DNA of 64,000 nucleotides from Desmodesmus armatus (Eukaryota; Chlorophyta; Chlorophyceae; Sphaeropleales; Scenedesmaceae). Of this stretch, positions 35,539 through 44,698 are shown one piece after another (position 1 is the stretch's first letter; each line of letters starts with the position of its first letter). The stretch is from contig VIIQ02000092.1 in assembly GCA_007449985.2 (NCBI GenBank), positions 112,001 through 176,000 on the forward strand, written 5' to 3'. A program made the translations under genes and the position numbers. The notes beneath the pieces were generated by a model, which was not told where the DNA came from, did not search any database, and saw only the letters and a program-made list of their open reading frames with translations.

Positions 35539-36984
35539 CCTCGTATGCAGGCCCAGTGTGAACGAGCCGTATGATGTGAATGTAGCCAGGCAGGATCAGG
35601 AGTCAGCACCTTGGAGGGCTATCAAGCTGGTGAGCGTGCTGCATGGGACAATGCGGGGAGAGCAGCAGCAGCAGCGGCGGCGGCGGGTTCCTCCCATGCG
35701 CAGGACGAACGTGGGCTGCACAGGGCGCAGTTACTTGAGATTGTAGGGTTCTGCCACCCCTGAACGCAAGTTCGCCCAGGTGTCCGTTCCATGTGCCGTG
35801 CTGTATGTTGCAGGTGGGGACTGACAAGCAGGGGGATGTTGTGTTTCGGCTGCACCGGCAACTGCAAGTGTAGCTTTGAGCGTGACTGTAACTGCAAGTG
35901 TGTGTTTCGTGCTGTGTGTTGCAGGTGGGGACTGACCGTCAGGAGGATGCTGTGTTCCGGCTGTGTGTGCGCAACCTGAGGCTGTTCGGGCGCGCTGAGG
36001 TGGACCTCATGCAGCAGGGAGAGCCACAGGTGCGGGGGGGGGGGGCAGGGGGGAGCTGAGGAAGGGTTCCGGCAGGAAACGCTCAGGATTTTGGGGTGCA
36101 GGGTAAGCTTCCGGCAGCAAACGCTCAGGTTTCTGGGGTGCAGGAGTGGGGTATGAGCAGGGCGCTGATGTGGACTTCATGCAGCAGGGAGAGCCACAGG
36201 TGCGCACCCGCCGACAGCTGTGCTGCTGGTGGGGCTGTGCTGTTGCAGTTGGCGGATGTTGCAGTACGTGCAAAAGGCGCCTCCAATTCATCTTGCTCAA
36301 CAAACCTTCACAGTGGCAGAGGCATGTAAGGGTGTGGACCAGCAAAGCTGCGCACAAACACCCCACAAGTGTACATTACGCCACACCAAGCTGTCTGCTG
36401 TTGTTTGCTGTGGCACGAACCCTGGTCACTCAATGGCTGGTCTACCTTTCCGACATATTTTTGCGCACAACCAAGTCCAGCTAATTGCCTCTGCCTGTAT
36501 GCTACTGCTGTTGTTCATTTCATTTCATTTCATTGGCATGCGTTTGCACCTACTCAACAGCTGGTCAACCTCTCAACATGACTGCCCCTTCAGATCATCA
36601 TCATGGTGCGCCCTGCCTGTCTGCTACTGCTCTGTTCGGTTTCATCTGCGTGCCTTGTAGGCCCTGGAGCTGACCCGCCAGCTGGTCAACTTGATCAACA
36701 GGACACCCGGCTCAGCAGCAGACTCGCATACAACACCAGCAGCAGCCGCAGCATCGCGCCCAGGCAGCGCAAATGGAGCTGCAGCAGCAGCAGCAGCGGC
36801 GCCGCAGGTAGGGCGTGTCGCCCCAGCTGCACCAGCAGCAGCAGCGCCGGCCGGCGGTGTGGCAGCTGCCGCAGCACTTGGAGCGGTGCGTGGGGAGTTT
36901 GGAGGCATGGCACAGCTGAACCCGAGGTTTGGGATGGGGGTTGCCGTACAGCACCCTGGCATTGGTGGCGGTGTGGCGGTGTGA
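28880..36984 (+). CDS. BTB-BACK protein with C-terminal discoidin (F5/8C-like) region, 561 aa
   Basis: BTB-BACK proteins usually serve as substrate adaptors of cullin-3 ubiquitin ligases. Thirteen phase-consistent exons: 28880-28981, 29243-29319, 30114-30189, 30474-30708, 31168-31241, 31520-31621, 32824-33060, 33841-34007, 34600-34657, 35146-35195, 35551-35629, 35925-36029 and 36661-36984. The BTB domain includes KLHSLLLASRSEFFY, ALAGQFSES and VWPLLVDYFYRDTI. The BACK part spans about residues 160-290 (LVHCEQQVMRFVLHYL, VRFLYLDNKQLASL). The later exons resemble the discoidin fold seen in BTBD9-like and plant At2g30600-like proteins: YTYSHGHRRSGYFRLRNWQ, LTAPDADGP, VFRLCVRNLRLFG. The usual LEGS-x-DG segment after RNWQ is not found between 34658 and 35145. 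The C-terminus is Ala/Gly-rich. Several introns hold copies of exon edges. Confidence 0.88.
29546..29706 (+). repeat. 161-bp foldback (near-perfect inverted repeat) in BTB intron 2
   Basis: Arms of about 79 bp, centred near 29626, pair with only a few scattered mismatches and almost no loop. The inner part, from CAATCAGCTGGCCGCTGTAC to the centre, pairs without mismatch for about 30 bp. A transcript of either strand would form a long hairpin. The right arm in the plus sense reads FKTMYSGQL, which resembles a BTB helix, possibly by chance. No target-site duplication was seen. Confidence 0.85.
29806..30120 (+). repeat. Duplicated intron-to-exon segment before the third BTB exon
   Basis: A phrase with GGTGACTGGAGCAGTGGCT followed by TGTTGCACC occurs at about 29910-29939 and again at 30071-30100. 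A second phrase, GGCAAGCGGCTG plus a C-run and ACAGCAACC, occurs at about 29819-29868 and 29969-30022. The second copy of the first phrase leads into the functional acceptor at 30113. Confidence 0.8.
30765..30878 (+). repeat. Copy of the 3' half of BTB exon 30474-30708
   Basis: Bases 30610-30712 (LSTGNCIAYLRQAEKYQLHD, then QQQAVALAAQ and the AAGGTGTG donor) recur at about 30770-30878 with very few changes, so the copy is young. A G-rich tract separates the two. Splicing from either donor to 31168 would keep phase. Confidence 0.85.
31866..32906 (+). repeat. Six-fold array of the acceptor side and first 80 bp of BTB exon 7
   Basis: AG followed by GTCCGCTTCCTGTACCTAGA recurs with exon starts at 31868, 32051, 32238, 32445, 32652 and 32824 (spacing 183, 187, 207, 207 and 172 bp). 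Each copy has the TGCTGTGCT-rich intron end, the acceptor and bases for VRFLYLDNKQLASLRHNPQL and LLLS. Only the last copy continues into the complete exon (to 33060) with a donor. The first five break off after about 80 bp into C/T-rich sequence. Confidence 0.9.
33318..33660 (+). repeat. Two upstream copies of the acceptor side of BTB exon 8
   Basis: Sequence for VAPLCRVVVSG and the following ENVLSA segment, each with a preceding CAG acceptor, occurs at 33321 and 33577, ahead of the full exon at 33841. The copies carry the CT-rich tract (CTCTTTCCCTC) typical of this intron end. The second copy runs into a TGA after DPEA. Confidence 0.85.
35812..35876 (+). repeat. Partial copy of the acceptor side of BTB exon 12
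   Basis: TTGCAGGTGGGGACTGAC at 35811-35828 and the following GATGTTGTGTTTCGGCTG-like bases duplicate the start of the exon at 35925. The copy ends after about 45 bases and meets a TAG. Confidence 0.75.
36140..36200 (+). repeat. Copy of the donor side of BTB exon 12
   Basis: GCGCTGATGTGGACTTCATG and CAGCAGGGAGAGCCACAGGTGCG at about 36160-36204 repeat the exon end at about 35990-36033, including the donor. Confidence 0.75.
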
Positions 36985-37503
36985 GTGTGCGGCGGGGGCG
37001 TGCAGGCAGCCTGCTGCTGTGCATATGTGGCAGCAGTGGCGGCAGCAGTGGCCAACACATCGCTACCTGCGCGGCGGCGGCAGCTGCACTGGCAGCAGTG
37101 CATAGCGGCGGCGCGGCGGCTGCGGCAGCACTTGGAGCGGTGCGTGGGGAGTTTGGAGGCATGGCACAGCTGAACGCAAGGTTTGGGGTGGGGGTTGGCG
37201 TCCAGCACCCTGGCATTGGTGGCGGTGTGGCGGTGTGAGTGTGTGGTGGGGGCGTGTGGGCAGCCTGCTGCTGTGCATATGTGGCAGCACTGGCGGCAGC
37301 AGTGGCGGCAGCAGTGGCCAACACAGCGCCACCTGCCCGGCGGCGGCAGCTGCACCGGCAGCAGTGCATAGCGGCGGCCTGGCAGCTGCCGCAGCACTTG
37401 GAGCGGTGCGTGGGGAGTTTGGAGGCATGGCGCAGCTGAACCCGAGGTTTGGGATGGGGGTGGCTGTGCAGCACCCTGGCATTGGTGGCGGTGTGGCGGT
37501 GTG
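36880..37503 (+). repeat. Three-fold array of the BTB C-terminal exon end
   Basis: Sequence for LGAVRGEFGGMAQLN and QHPGIGGGVAV followed by GTGTGAGTGTG occurs at about 36875-36990, 37130-37245 and 37395-37510 (unit about 260 bp). The spacers are GCAGCAGTGGCGG-rich. Each copy ends in GTGTGA, which is a stop in the frame used but could also be a splice donor (GTGTGAGT), so alternative C-termini with more Ala/Gly repeats are possible. Confidence 0.85.
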
Positions 37504-37510
37504 AGTGTGC

Positions 37511-38300
37511 GGCGGGGGCGTGCGGGCAGCCTGCTGCTGCGATTTTGCTGTGGTTTAGCAGTCAGCAGCTGTCGTTGCAGCAGCACGTGCTGGCGGCAGC
37601 GCGCTGAATGGTGCAAGGAGATGTTGGATGTGCGGGCAGCCTGCTGTTGTGCATGTGGCAGCAGTGGCGGCAGCAGTAGTACCCCCCTTACAGCAGCGTG
37701 TTATGGCGGCAGTGTGCTGGGTGGTGCATAGGGAGGTTGCAGGCCGTGGCGCGGTGGATTGGCGTGGGGGTTGCCATCTCGCAACCAGGCACGGCTGGTG
37801 TTGTGGCAGTTTTGCTTGTTGGCGGTTACCTGCTGTCTGGCAGCATTGATGGCAGCACCCCCATCTGAGTGGGGTGGCGTGGGGGTTGCCATCCAGCACC
37901 CTCAGCTGGCATTGCTGGTGGTGTGGCTGTTTGAGCGCGTCTTGAGATGGGGTTGCTTGTTGCCTAGTGCATGGTGCTTGGCGGCAGCATGGATGGCAGC
38001 AGTAGCATGCAGCACCACCTGCGTTGCGGCAGCAGTGGCCTCGCAGTGTCGCCAGCTAGGCGGAGCGCAAGCTTTGCAGACCGCAACGCTCTGCTTCGCA
38101 CCGCTGCGCGGAGGGCTTTGCCCAGGCCGGCGACGCTCTGCTTCGCTTGCGCAGCAATCCGCTTTGCGGTGCAACGCGGAGCGCAGCAATCCGCTTTGCC
38201 GTGGCAGCAGCAGTGGCGGCAGCAGTAGCCATCCAGCACCAGCTACCTGCGTGGCAGCAGCAGTCGCCCAGGCAGTGCTGTTTGCGTGGTGGCAGTAGCA
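37511..38300. repeat. Degenerate continuation of the Ala/Gly-coding array plus palindromic GC-rich repeats
   Basis: GCAGCAGTGGCGGCAGCAGT phrases continue with decay to about 38300. Embedded at about 38045-38206 is a block of different character: CGCTCTGCTTCGC occurs twice (about 38086 and 38125), GCGCAGCAATCCGCTTTGC twice (about 38144 and 38181), and complementary GCGGAGCGC/TTTGCGG elements lie between them. No gene is seen. Confidence 0.7.
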
Positions 38301-39057
38301 GCATTTGGCGGTGCTTGGATAGGTTGAAAGGATGACACAGCTCGACCCCCATTTCAGTTGAGTTCGCCATTCAGCACCTCGGCATCGCTGGTGGTGTGGT
38401 TTGAGTGCAAAGACAACAGCTGCACGCATTGGGCGTACAGCTGTTGTCATGCATGTAGCAGCGGGCGTTGCCCCATACACGGAGTGCGCGCGCGCCCAGT
38501 CCTGCACAGATCGTGCACTCCAGCAAGCTTAGGGGGGATGATTGTTGAGATGGGGGCATGGGGGATGTCGGGCGGGTGATCGAGCGAGTGAGTGTCGGTG
38601 GGCTTGAGGGAGCAAGTGCAAGGCTTTTACAGTAGTACATACAGCAGTCGCTCAGGGCCTTTTTTGCAGCTGGCTGTGCACACTGATAACCCCTACAATT
38701 GTTGGTTGCAACCTGGCATCATGAGCCTGCAGCCTCTCTCCCTGCCTGCCTGCCAGGCTACATGTCTGCCTACCTCCCTGCTCGTAAGATCGTCTGTGGG
38801 CAGTTGGTGCGCATGGCAGTTGATGCGCATGGCAGTTGGTGCGCATGGCAGTCTTGTGTCAGTGACCCCTGAGGTCCCTGCAGGCCTTGTGGGGTGGTTA
38901 GGTGTGTTGCAGCCAGCTTAGGAGAGTCGTGTTGTGCGAGTGTGGAGGGGCAGAGCGCTGTGCAGCGCCGGTGTGTATGATCGGCTGGGGCAATATCCCC
39001 GGCAGGAAGTTTTGAGTCAGGCATCTGTGTGCGGCCGCCTTTGTGGCTGCTGCTGTG
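38301..39057. other. Intergenic DNA, nothing recognised
   Basis: Short GCGCATGGCAGTTG repeats occur at about 38808-38850. No exon chain or domain was found. Confidence 0.5.
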
Positions 39058-39104
39058 GGCTTTAGGGTTTAGGGTCTGAACCTTGAAACCCTAAACCCTA
39101 ATCT
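39058..39104. repeat. Interstitial telomere-like inverted repeat
   Basis: TTTAGGGTTTAGGG is followed after about 14 bp by CCCTAAACCCTAA, so two plant-type telomere motifs face each other in a small palindrome. Confidence 0.8.
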
Positions 39105-39498
39105 ATGTGTGGCTGCTGCTCCTGCCTAATCGTGCCCGCCCACTGGCTGCTTTGATTTGAGATGCCCGTGCATGCATTGGCAGCTGTTGCGAGGACAGCA
39201 CCTGACCCCCTCTAGGCGCAGGTTTTTGTGTTGGCTACTCTGTAGTTCAGGACGAGGCTGAACCCAACACAGCACATGCGGGGCAGTACGTGTGTTGAGA
39301 CATGAGTTGCATCCAGCGGTGTGTGTACGTCTCTGTGTGTGTATGCTGCATGTTGATCAACACATGAGGTGTGTGTACGTAATGATATTGAGGTGTGTGT
39401 ATACTGCGTGTTGTGTGTACCTATTGATATAAGCTTGTGTATGTGTGGTGTGCAGTGCTGGGCATCTGACAGGGTTATATATGTGGGTGTGTTTGCAG

Positions 39499-39704
<206 letters not shown>

Positions 39705-40049
39705 TGATCCAAGCATTGTGTGCCATGCAGGGGCAAACCAAACAGGTTCAGTGCAAGCCGTAGCTTGGGTTGGAAGTTGCCTCAACTGTTCCAGGTGTAT
39801 GTTTGCATAGAGGTCATCAAGCTTGTGGGCTGTTTGTCCCTGTTGGCTTTGAGGTGATGCCTCTTACACATCCTTGTTTGCTGAGCTGTTTGATGCCTTT
39901 CATCTTCGTAGCCCCTGAATCAATGTATGCAACACAGCGCATGCAGTGCATGCCTACTGTGTGAGCGCGGGCCTTTGCGTCAGTTGTACCCTGATGTCGT
40001 GCAGGACACGTTCCCCCCATGATGCATCATGCCGTATCGTTGGTATGTT

Positions 40050-40111
40050 CCATTTGGCGTTCCGGCGTTCCACGTTCCTTTTGGCGTTCCGGCGTTCCAT
40101 TTGACGTTCCG
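40050..40111. repeat. Minisatellite of GGCGTTCC/GACGTTCC units
   Basis: About 30-bp units made of TTCCATTTGGCGTTCCGGCG-like sequence, just over two copies. The DNA from 40112 to 41089 shows no gene. Confidence 0.8.
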
Positions 40112-41089
40112 ACGCTGTCCGAGAGGGCACCAGGCTGGTGGTGTGTCCTCAGTTACTGCTGGTGACAGAAGACACAGCAGGCTGAGTTGTCCTGCTGCCC
40201 TGCACAGCATTTGCAGCAAGGAGTGCTGCTGCTTGTGGGGCTGAGGCCGGTCTTGGGCCTTGGGAAGGAGATGCAGGCCGCTGGCTTGTTGATGGACCTT
40301 CCGTTTGTGTGGCTTTTGCATGTGTGCGGTGCGTCACCATGTTTGGGTGTGCCTTGGTGTGGCTTGTGCTTTTTAGTGTACCCCTGTTGGTGGCGATACA
40401 GGTGCCCTTCCAGTTGAAGGCACAATGTGTGTACCACGACTGTGGGGCACAGGGCACGGCCAGGCTCTGCCAGGCCCTAGCAATCTTCTGCCATGCAGTA
40501 CTGCCAGGCACTTGTGGGCTTTTGACAGCCCTGGCTGCTGTTGGCTGGAGTGAGTGAGTCAAACATGAGTGACTGTTGCACTATTCATCTGGTGCTGCAC
40601 CCAAGTTTCACCAACATGGCAAGCCAGGGCAGCATGCGGTGGGTGTGAGTGGAGTTGCAATAGGGGTGCTGGGGGAGTGTGCACACCCCGTCATTGATTA
40701 CTGCTAGCTGTGTGCGTCTGCAAGTAGGAGCCATATGCCCCACAGGCACGTGCCAGCTGAGCTGCTGGGGGCTTAGGATGGTTATACCTTTGCTGCAAAG
40801 CTGTGGCAGGTTGGTACCCAACACTGCACGGTCACACCTTATCTGTAGACAGACAAGTTTGCGCTGTCCCGATCATTGCGGCTGGCACCCTTTGTGCCGC
40901 ACCTAGGTGCTCGCAGTTAGGGGAGGGCTGAGATGCTGACCCTGTACCTTGCCATGTTGTCTGGCCATCATGGCCACGAGTCTTGCCTGAGCTGATAGTA
41001 TCAGCCTGATATGCCATTTGATTTGCCTGACTGCTGTTGGTATATAAATGTGCGGCATCGCTGGCATGTGGCACTGTTTGGCGTTGCTA

Positions 41090-41366
41090 CATGGATTTGC
41101 GGCGAACTCAGCTTGCTAGTGTATCTCAAGATAGGCTTGTGAAAGATGTCATCCGTGGCAGCAGGCTGTGGTCGATGTCATGGTTACTGCGGTTACAAGG
41201 GAGTATTGCTGAGGTTGTAAAAACGTTACAAGACTTGATAAAAGTATCTGCAGCTTGCGGTGCTCTCCAGGTCCCTGCAAGAAACCACTGTCAGTCTTGC
41301 AGTCAGCCAGATGGTGTTGACATGTGGTTTGGTGGGAAGCAGCAGCCCCCCGACTGTCCAAAGGAG
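41090..41366 (+). CDS. Doubtful exon of an unknown protein
   Basis: An ATG at 41090 opens a frame (MDLRRTQLASVSQDRLVKD...) of about 92 codons that reaches a consensus donor GTAAGT at 41367. Residue composition looks more protein-like than the surrounding frames. No following exon could be identified before the protease start at 41918, and no domain is recognised. It could be an untranslated or chance frame. Confidence 0.25.
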
Positions 41367-41917
41367 GTAAGTGCGGTACGATGTAGATAAACAGAGTGGT
41401 CCTGCGGGGAATCAGACGCAGACACCATCACTCACCACAACTCCCGGAACGACGAGGATGACAGCTGTCAGTTTGAACGACACGCAAGGGCAAGCTCGGC
41501 AGTGCAACAAGGTCGTTTTGCCCATGTTGCAGTTGCCTTAGTGGCATGCTTGCCTGCTGGCAGCAAAGCTAAATGCTCGGCATGGGGCAGTACGAGCAAG
41601 GGCATTGGTAGCAAGGACGAAGCCACATTGTAAGCCTCAAACAGCGCTTTGAAATGGTCACGCATTGCCAGCAGGCACTACCAGTACCCTTCGTACTTTC
41701 ACCGTAGTTCATCGTCCACGCACTGCTGCCCGGGCAGCCTGAAGCTGCTCGAAGTGAACAGCCCTGCTAGGTGCAAGCAGATAGTACTGTGCTGGCGGTT
41801 TGTCAGGACCTGGGTGCATCAAAACAACGGTGCATTCAATTCTGTGACATTACAGCCTTGGCCTGCTCCGCTAGCTCTGAACGCAACGTCTTCTGCTCAT
41901 TAGCTCTGGTTTGACGT

Positions 41918-44652
41918 ATGCAGCAGTCCCGGGGAGGTTGCTGCGCGACCACTGCAGCTGTAGCGCTCGTGCTGTTATTGGCTGTGTCTTGCAATGCCGC
42001 TCCACCAGAAGACAAGGTCAGGTTTAAGTTCAGGGATCATCCAGGAGGTGCTAGAGCTCTTGGCTTGGGCAAGCTCCAGAAGATCCTGAAGAACAGTGGG
42101 AGACATGATGATGCTACTGTTGACGATCTGATTGATGCTCTCGACACCAACGACGACATGGTGGGTCGCACGTCTTTATGGATCTGTTACGTTGCATGGA
42201 TCGCATGTTTTGCGGCACAGGCTGTTGAGCTGATCTTGCTGAAGGAAGAAGAAACGGACGAGTGTTCGGCAGGGCGGACCTGTAGCAGGAAGCAGCCTGT
42301 AACAGTCTGGATACACGCAGAAGGGTGCATCTGAACTCTCGAGGTTCTTAAGCTTGCTGGAACAGCTTGCTGGGGCGCCATCCATGCTGTTAACATGTGG
42401 TGCCAGGTCTGGAGGTGACTGTGGGTCCCCTCCTTCCGAGTGTCCTTTGCTCTGGCACTGATCTCTTCGGTTTTGAACTCCCAAAACAGCAGCTGATTCA
42501 GTGTGCATGCCCACTGCTGAGAGCAGAGAGGGCATAGGGATGACATCACAAACAACATACACCATGCCAGCCAGACTGAAGTGCTGTGAAGCACTAACAG
42601 GCCAGGCCAGCTGTACGTGCAGTCAGCCGGTCAGCGCAATATGGTATACATTCGCTGCATAACATAAGGCCCCTCATGGTTTTCTCTCAGCAGTGTGCCT
42701 AGCCTATCAGGTGCAGCTGTGAATTTGGGTCAGAAAGTGGCGCCTCAATCAGCAGTGCCCCCTCCTGGTGTAGTGTTGTAGTACATTCACAGCACCGTTC
42801 CTCATTACTGCAATCGCAGAAGTCACTTATATGCTGCTCTTGCATCACTTTCGTCCTGCTTCTTCCTGCCACATGCAGGGTGTGGACCTTGAGAGCGACT
42901 CCCTGATCTTTGCCTGTGCTGGCCTGATCCTGCCGAATGACACAATGGAAGCAGTAGCTGCCGCTACAGCCGCCGCCAACGCAGCAGCAGAAGCAGCAGA
43001 GGCAGCCAGCTTTGTGGGAGCAGACGTGCTGCTCACGGACCCGCTGCTTGTGGAGGAACAGGGCTTGATTGCAGCAGTTGCAGCTGACAGCCCTGGCCAC
43101 CGTCACCATCACCGTCACCACCACCACCACCACCACCACCACAAGCATCACAGGCACTTGTTGCAGGCAGCACAGGAGTGGGAGGCAGCAGCATGGCTGG
43201 TGAGTGAACACATCACTGATGAGCGAGGCTCGCTCGCATCGTCCAGCTTTCACACCTCATGTGCGCGCAGCTCTCAGAGCTCAGTGCAGTGCACATGAAT
43301 GCTCAAAGGACTTGCGACACTTTAGTAGTTCAGGTTGAGTGAACACTGTGTGACAACAGGAGTGGGCATGCTCGTAACACAGCAACTGACAGCCAGCAGC
43401 TTGGTCCATGGGGACCCTTTGGGGAGTGGGGATGTGGAATGCTTGGCAGCTTGGTCCATGGAGGGTCCTGAGGGTGTGTGGGATGGTTGTCAGCTCGGTC
43501 CATGGAGGCGCCTTGGGGTGGGGGTGTGGCATGCTTGGCAGGGGCACGGAGGCGCCTTGGGGGTGTGGGTGTGGAATGCTTGGCAGGGGGCATGGGTGCA
43601 GCCATACCCCCATGCCAGCCCGGGGCGGTGCTGAGGACTGCAAGGCAGTGACGTGGTTGTCAAGTGGCAGTAGCAGCGCCGCTGGGCTGGGCTTGGGAGT
43701 GGTTGCAGCTGAAGGGACTCCCCTTACGCATCAATGTCCTTCTCTGCCTCTCACCTTTCACCGGCAGGCATCATGTATCTGCGCATAATCTCACCTTTGT
43801 CTGCCTGCATGGTTAACGTGCATGCTGCACTGCAGGCGGACGTGCCCGACAGCACTCCAACCAGCACGGACGCTCTCAGGCTACACTCCCGCCCTACAGC
43901 TGTCAAGAAGATCTATCTCGACTTCACAGGCCATACCACAGAGGACACAGAATGGAATGCCAGATACGGCAGGCAGACAATCACCACTCCAGCTTTCGAC
44001 ACGGTGAGCTCAGAGATCGCTGGGTGGGTTGTGTGTGGCCGACAAGGATGCGTGCGCTGCTGGGGTTCTGTCCTAGCATCTGCAGGTTTGTGCTCAGGCC
44101 TGCGTGCACGCATGCACCTTGGGACAGAGTGGTCAGCGGGGTGCATGCAACAGAGCCATTGACAGCCGACAGCACCAAGTCCTGTTGCTCGTCCTGCCTG
44201 ACAATCCGGTTCTGTACAGTCGGGTCTTGGCAAGCCCTGATGAAAAGAGCAAGCCCTCAGTCAGCACCTAGCCAAGCATAACAAATCAAGTATCTATTCC
44301 TGCGGGTTGGCAAGATTGGGCTCAGGCCTGTCAACTTTCGACGCACAAACAATAGCAGTAAACCCTAGCTGAGCGTTTGTGACAGCACAACTGCGCGCGC
44401 TGCTGGTTACTGCAGGACAACAACCCGTCAAGCTTTTCTGCTGGTGAACGCGCAACCATCCTGTCTGTGTGGAGGAGTGTTGCAGAGGACTTTGCGCCTT
44501 TCAATGTGGATGTGACCACGGAAGACCCAGCCTTGACCAACACACCCCTGGACGACTGGATGAGGGCGGCGATCGGCGGCTCATCAGGCGACTGTGAGCA
44601 GGGTTCATGGGTGTGGAAGGGCAGGGTTTTGGGACAGGCAGGTTTATGATGT

Positions 44653-44698
<46 letters not shown>

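Noticed and set aside
36642..37616. 324-codon minus-strand frame rich in Cys/Arg/Pro
   Set aside because: Antisense of the GCAGCAGTGGCGG-rich BTB C-terminal array; the plus-strand frame is in phase with a recognisable gene.
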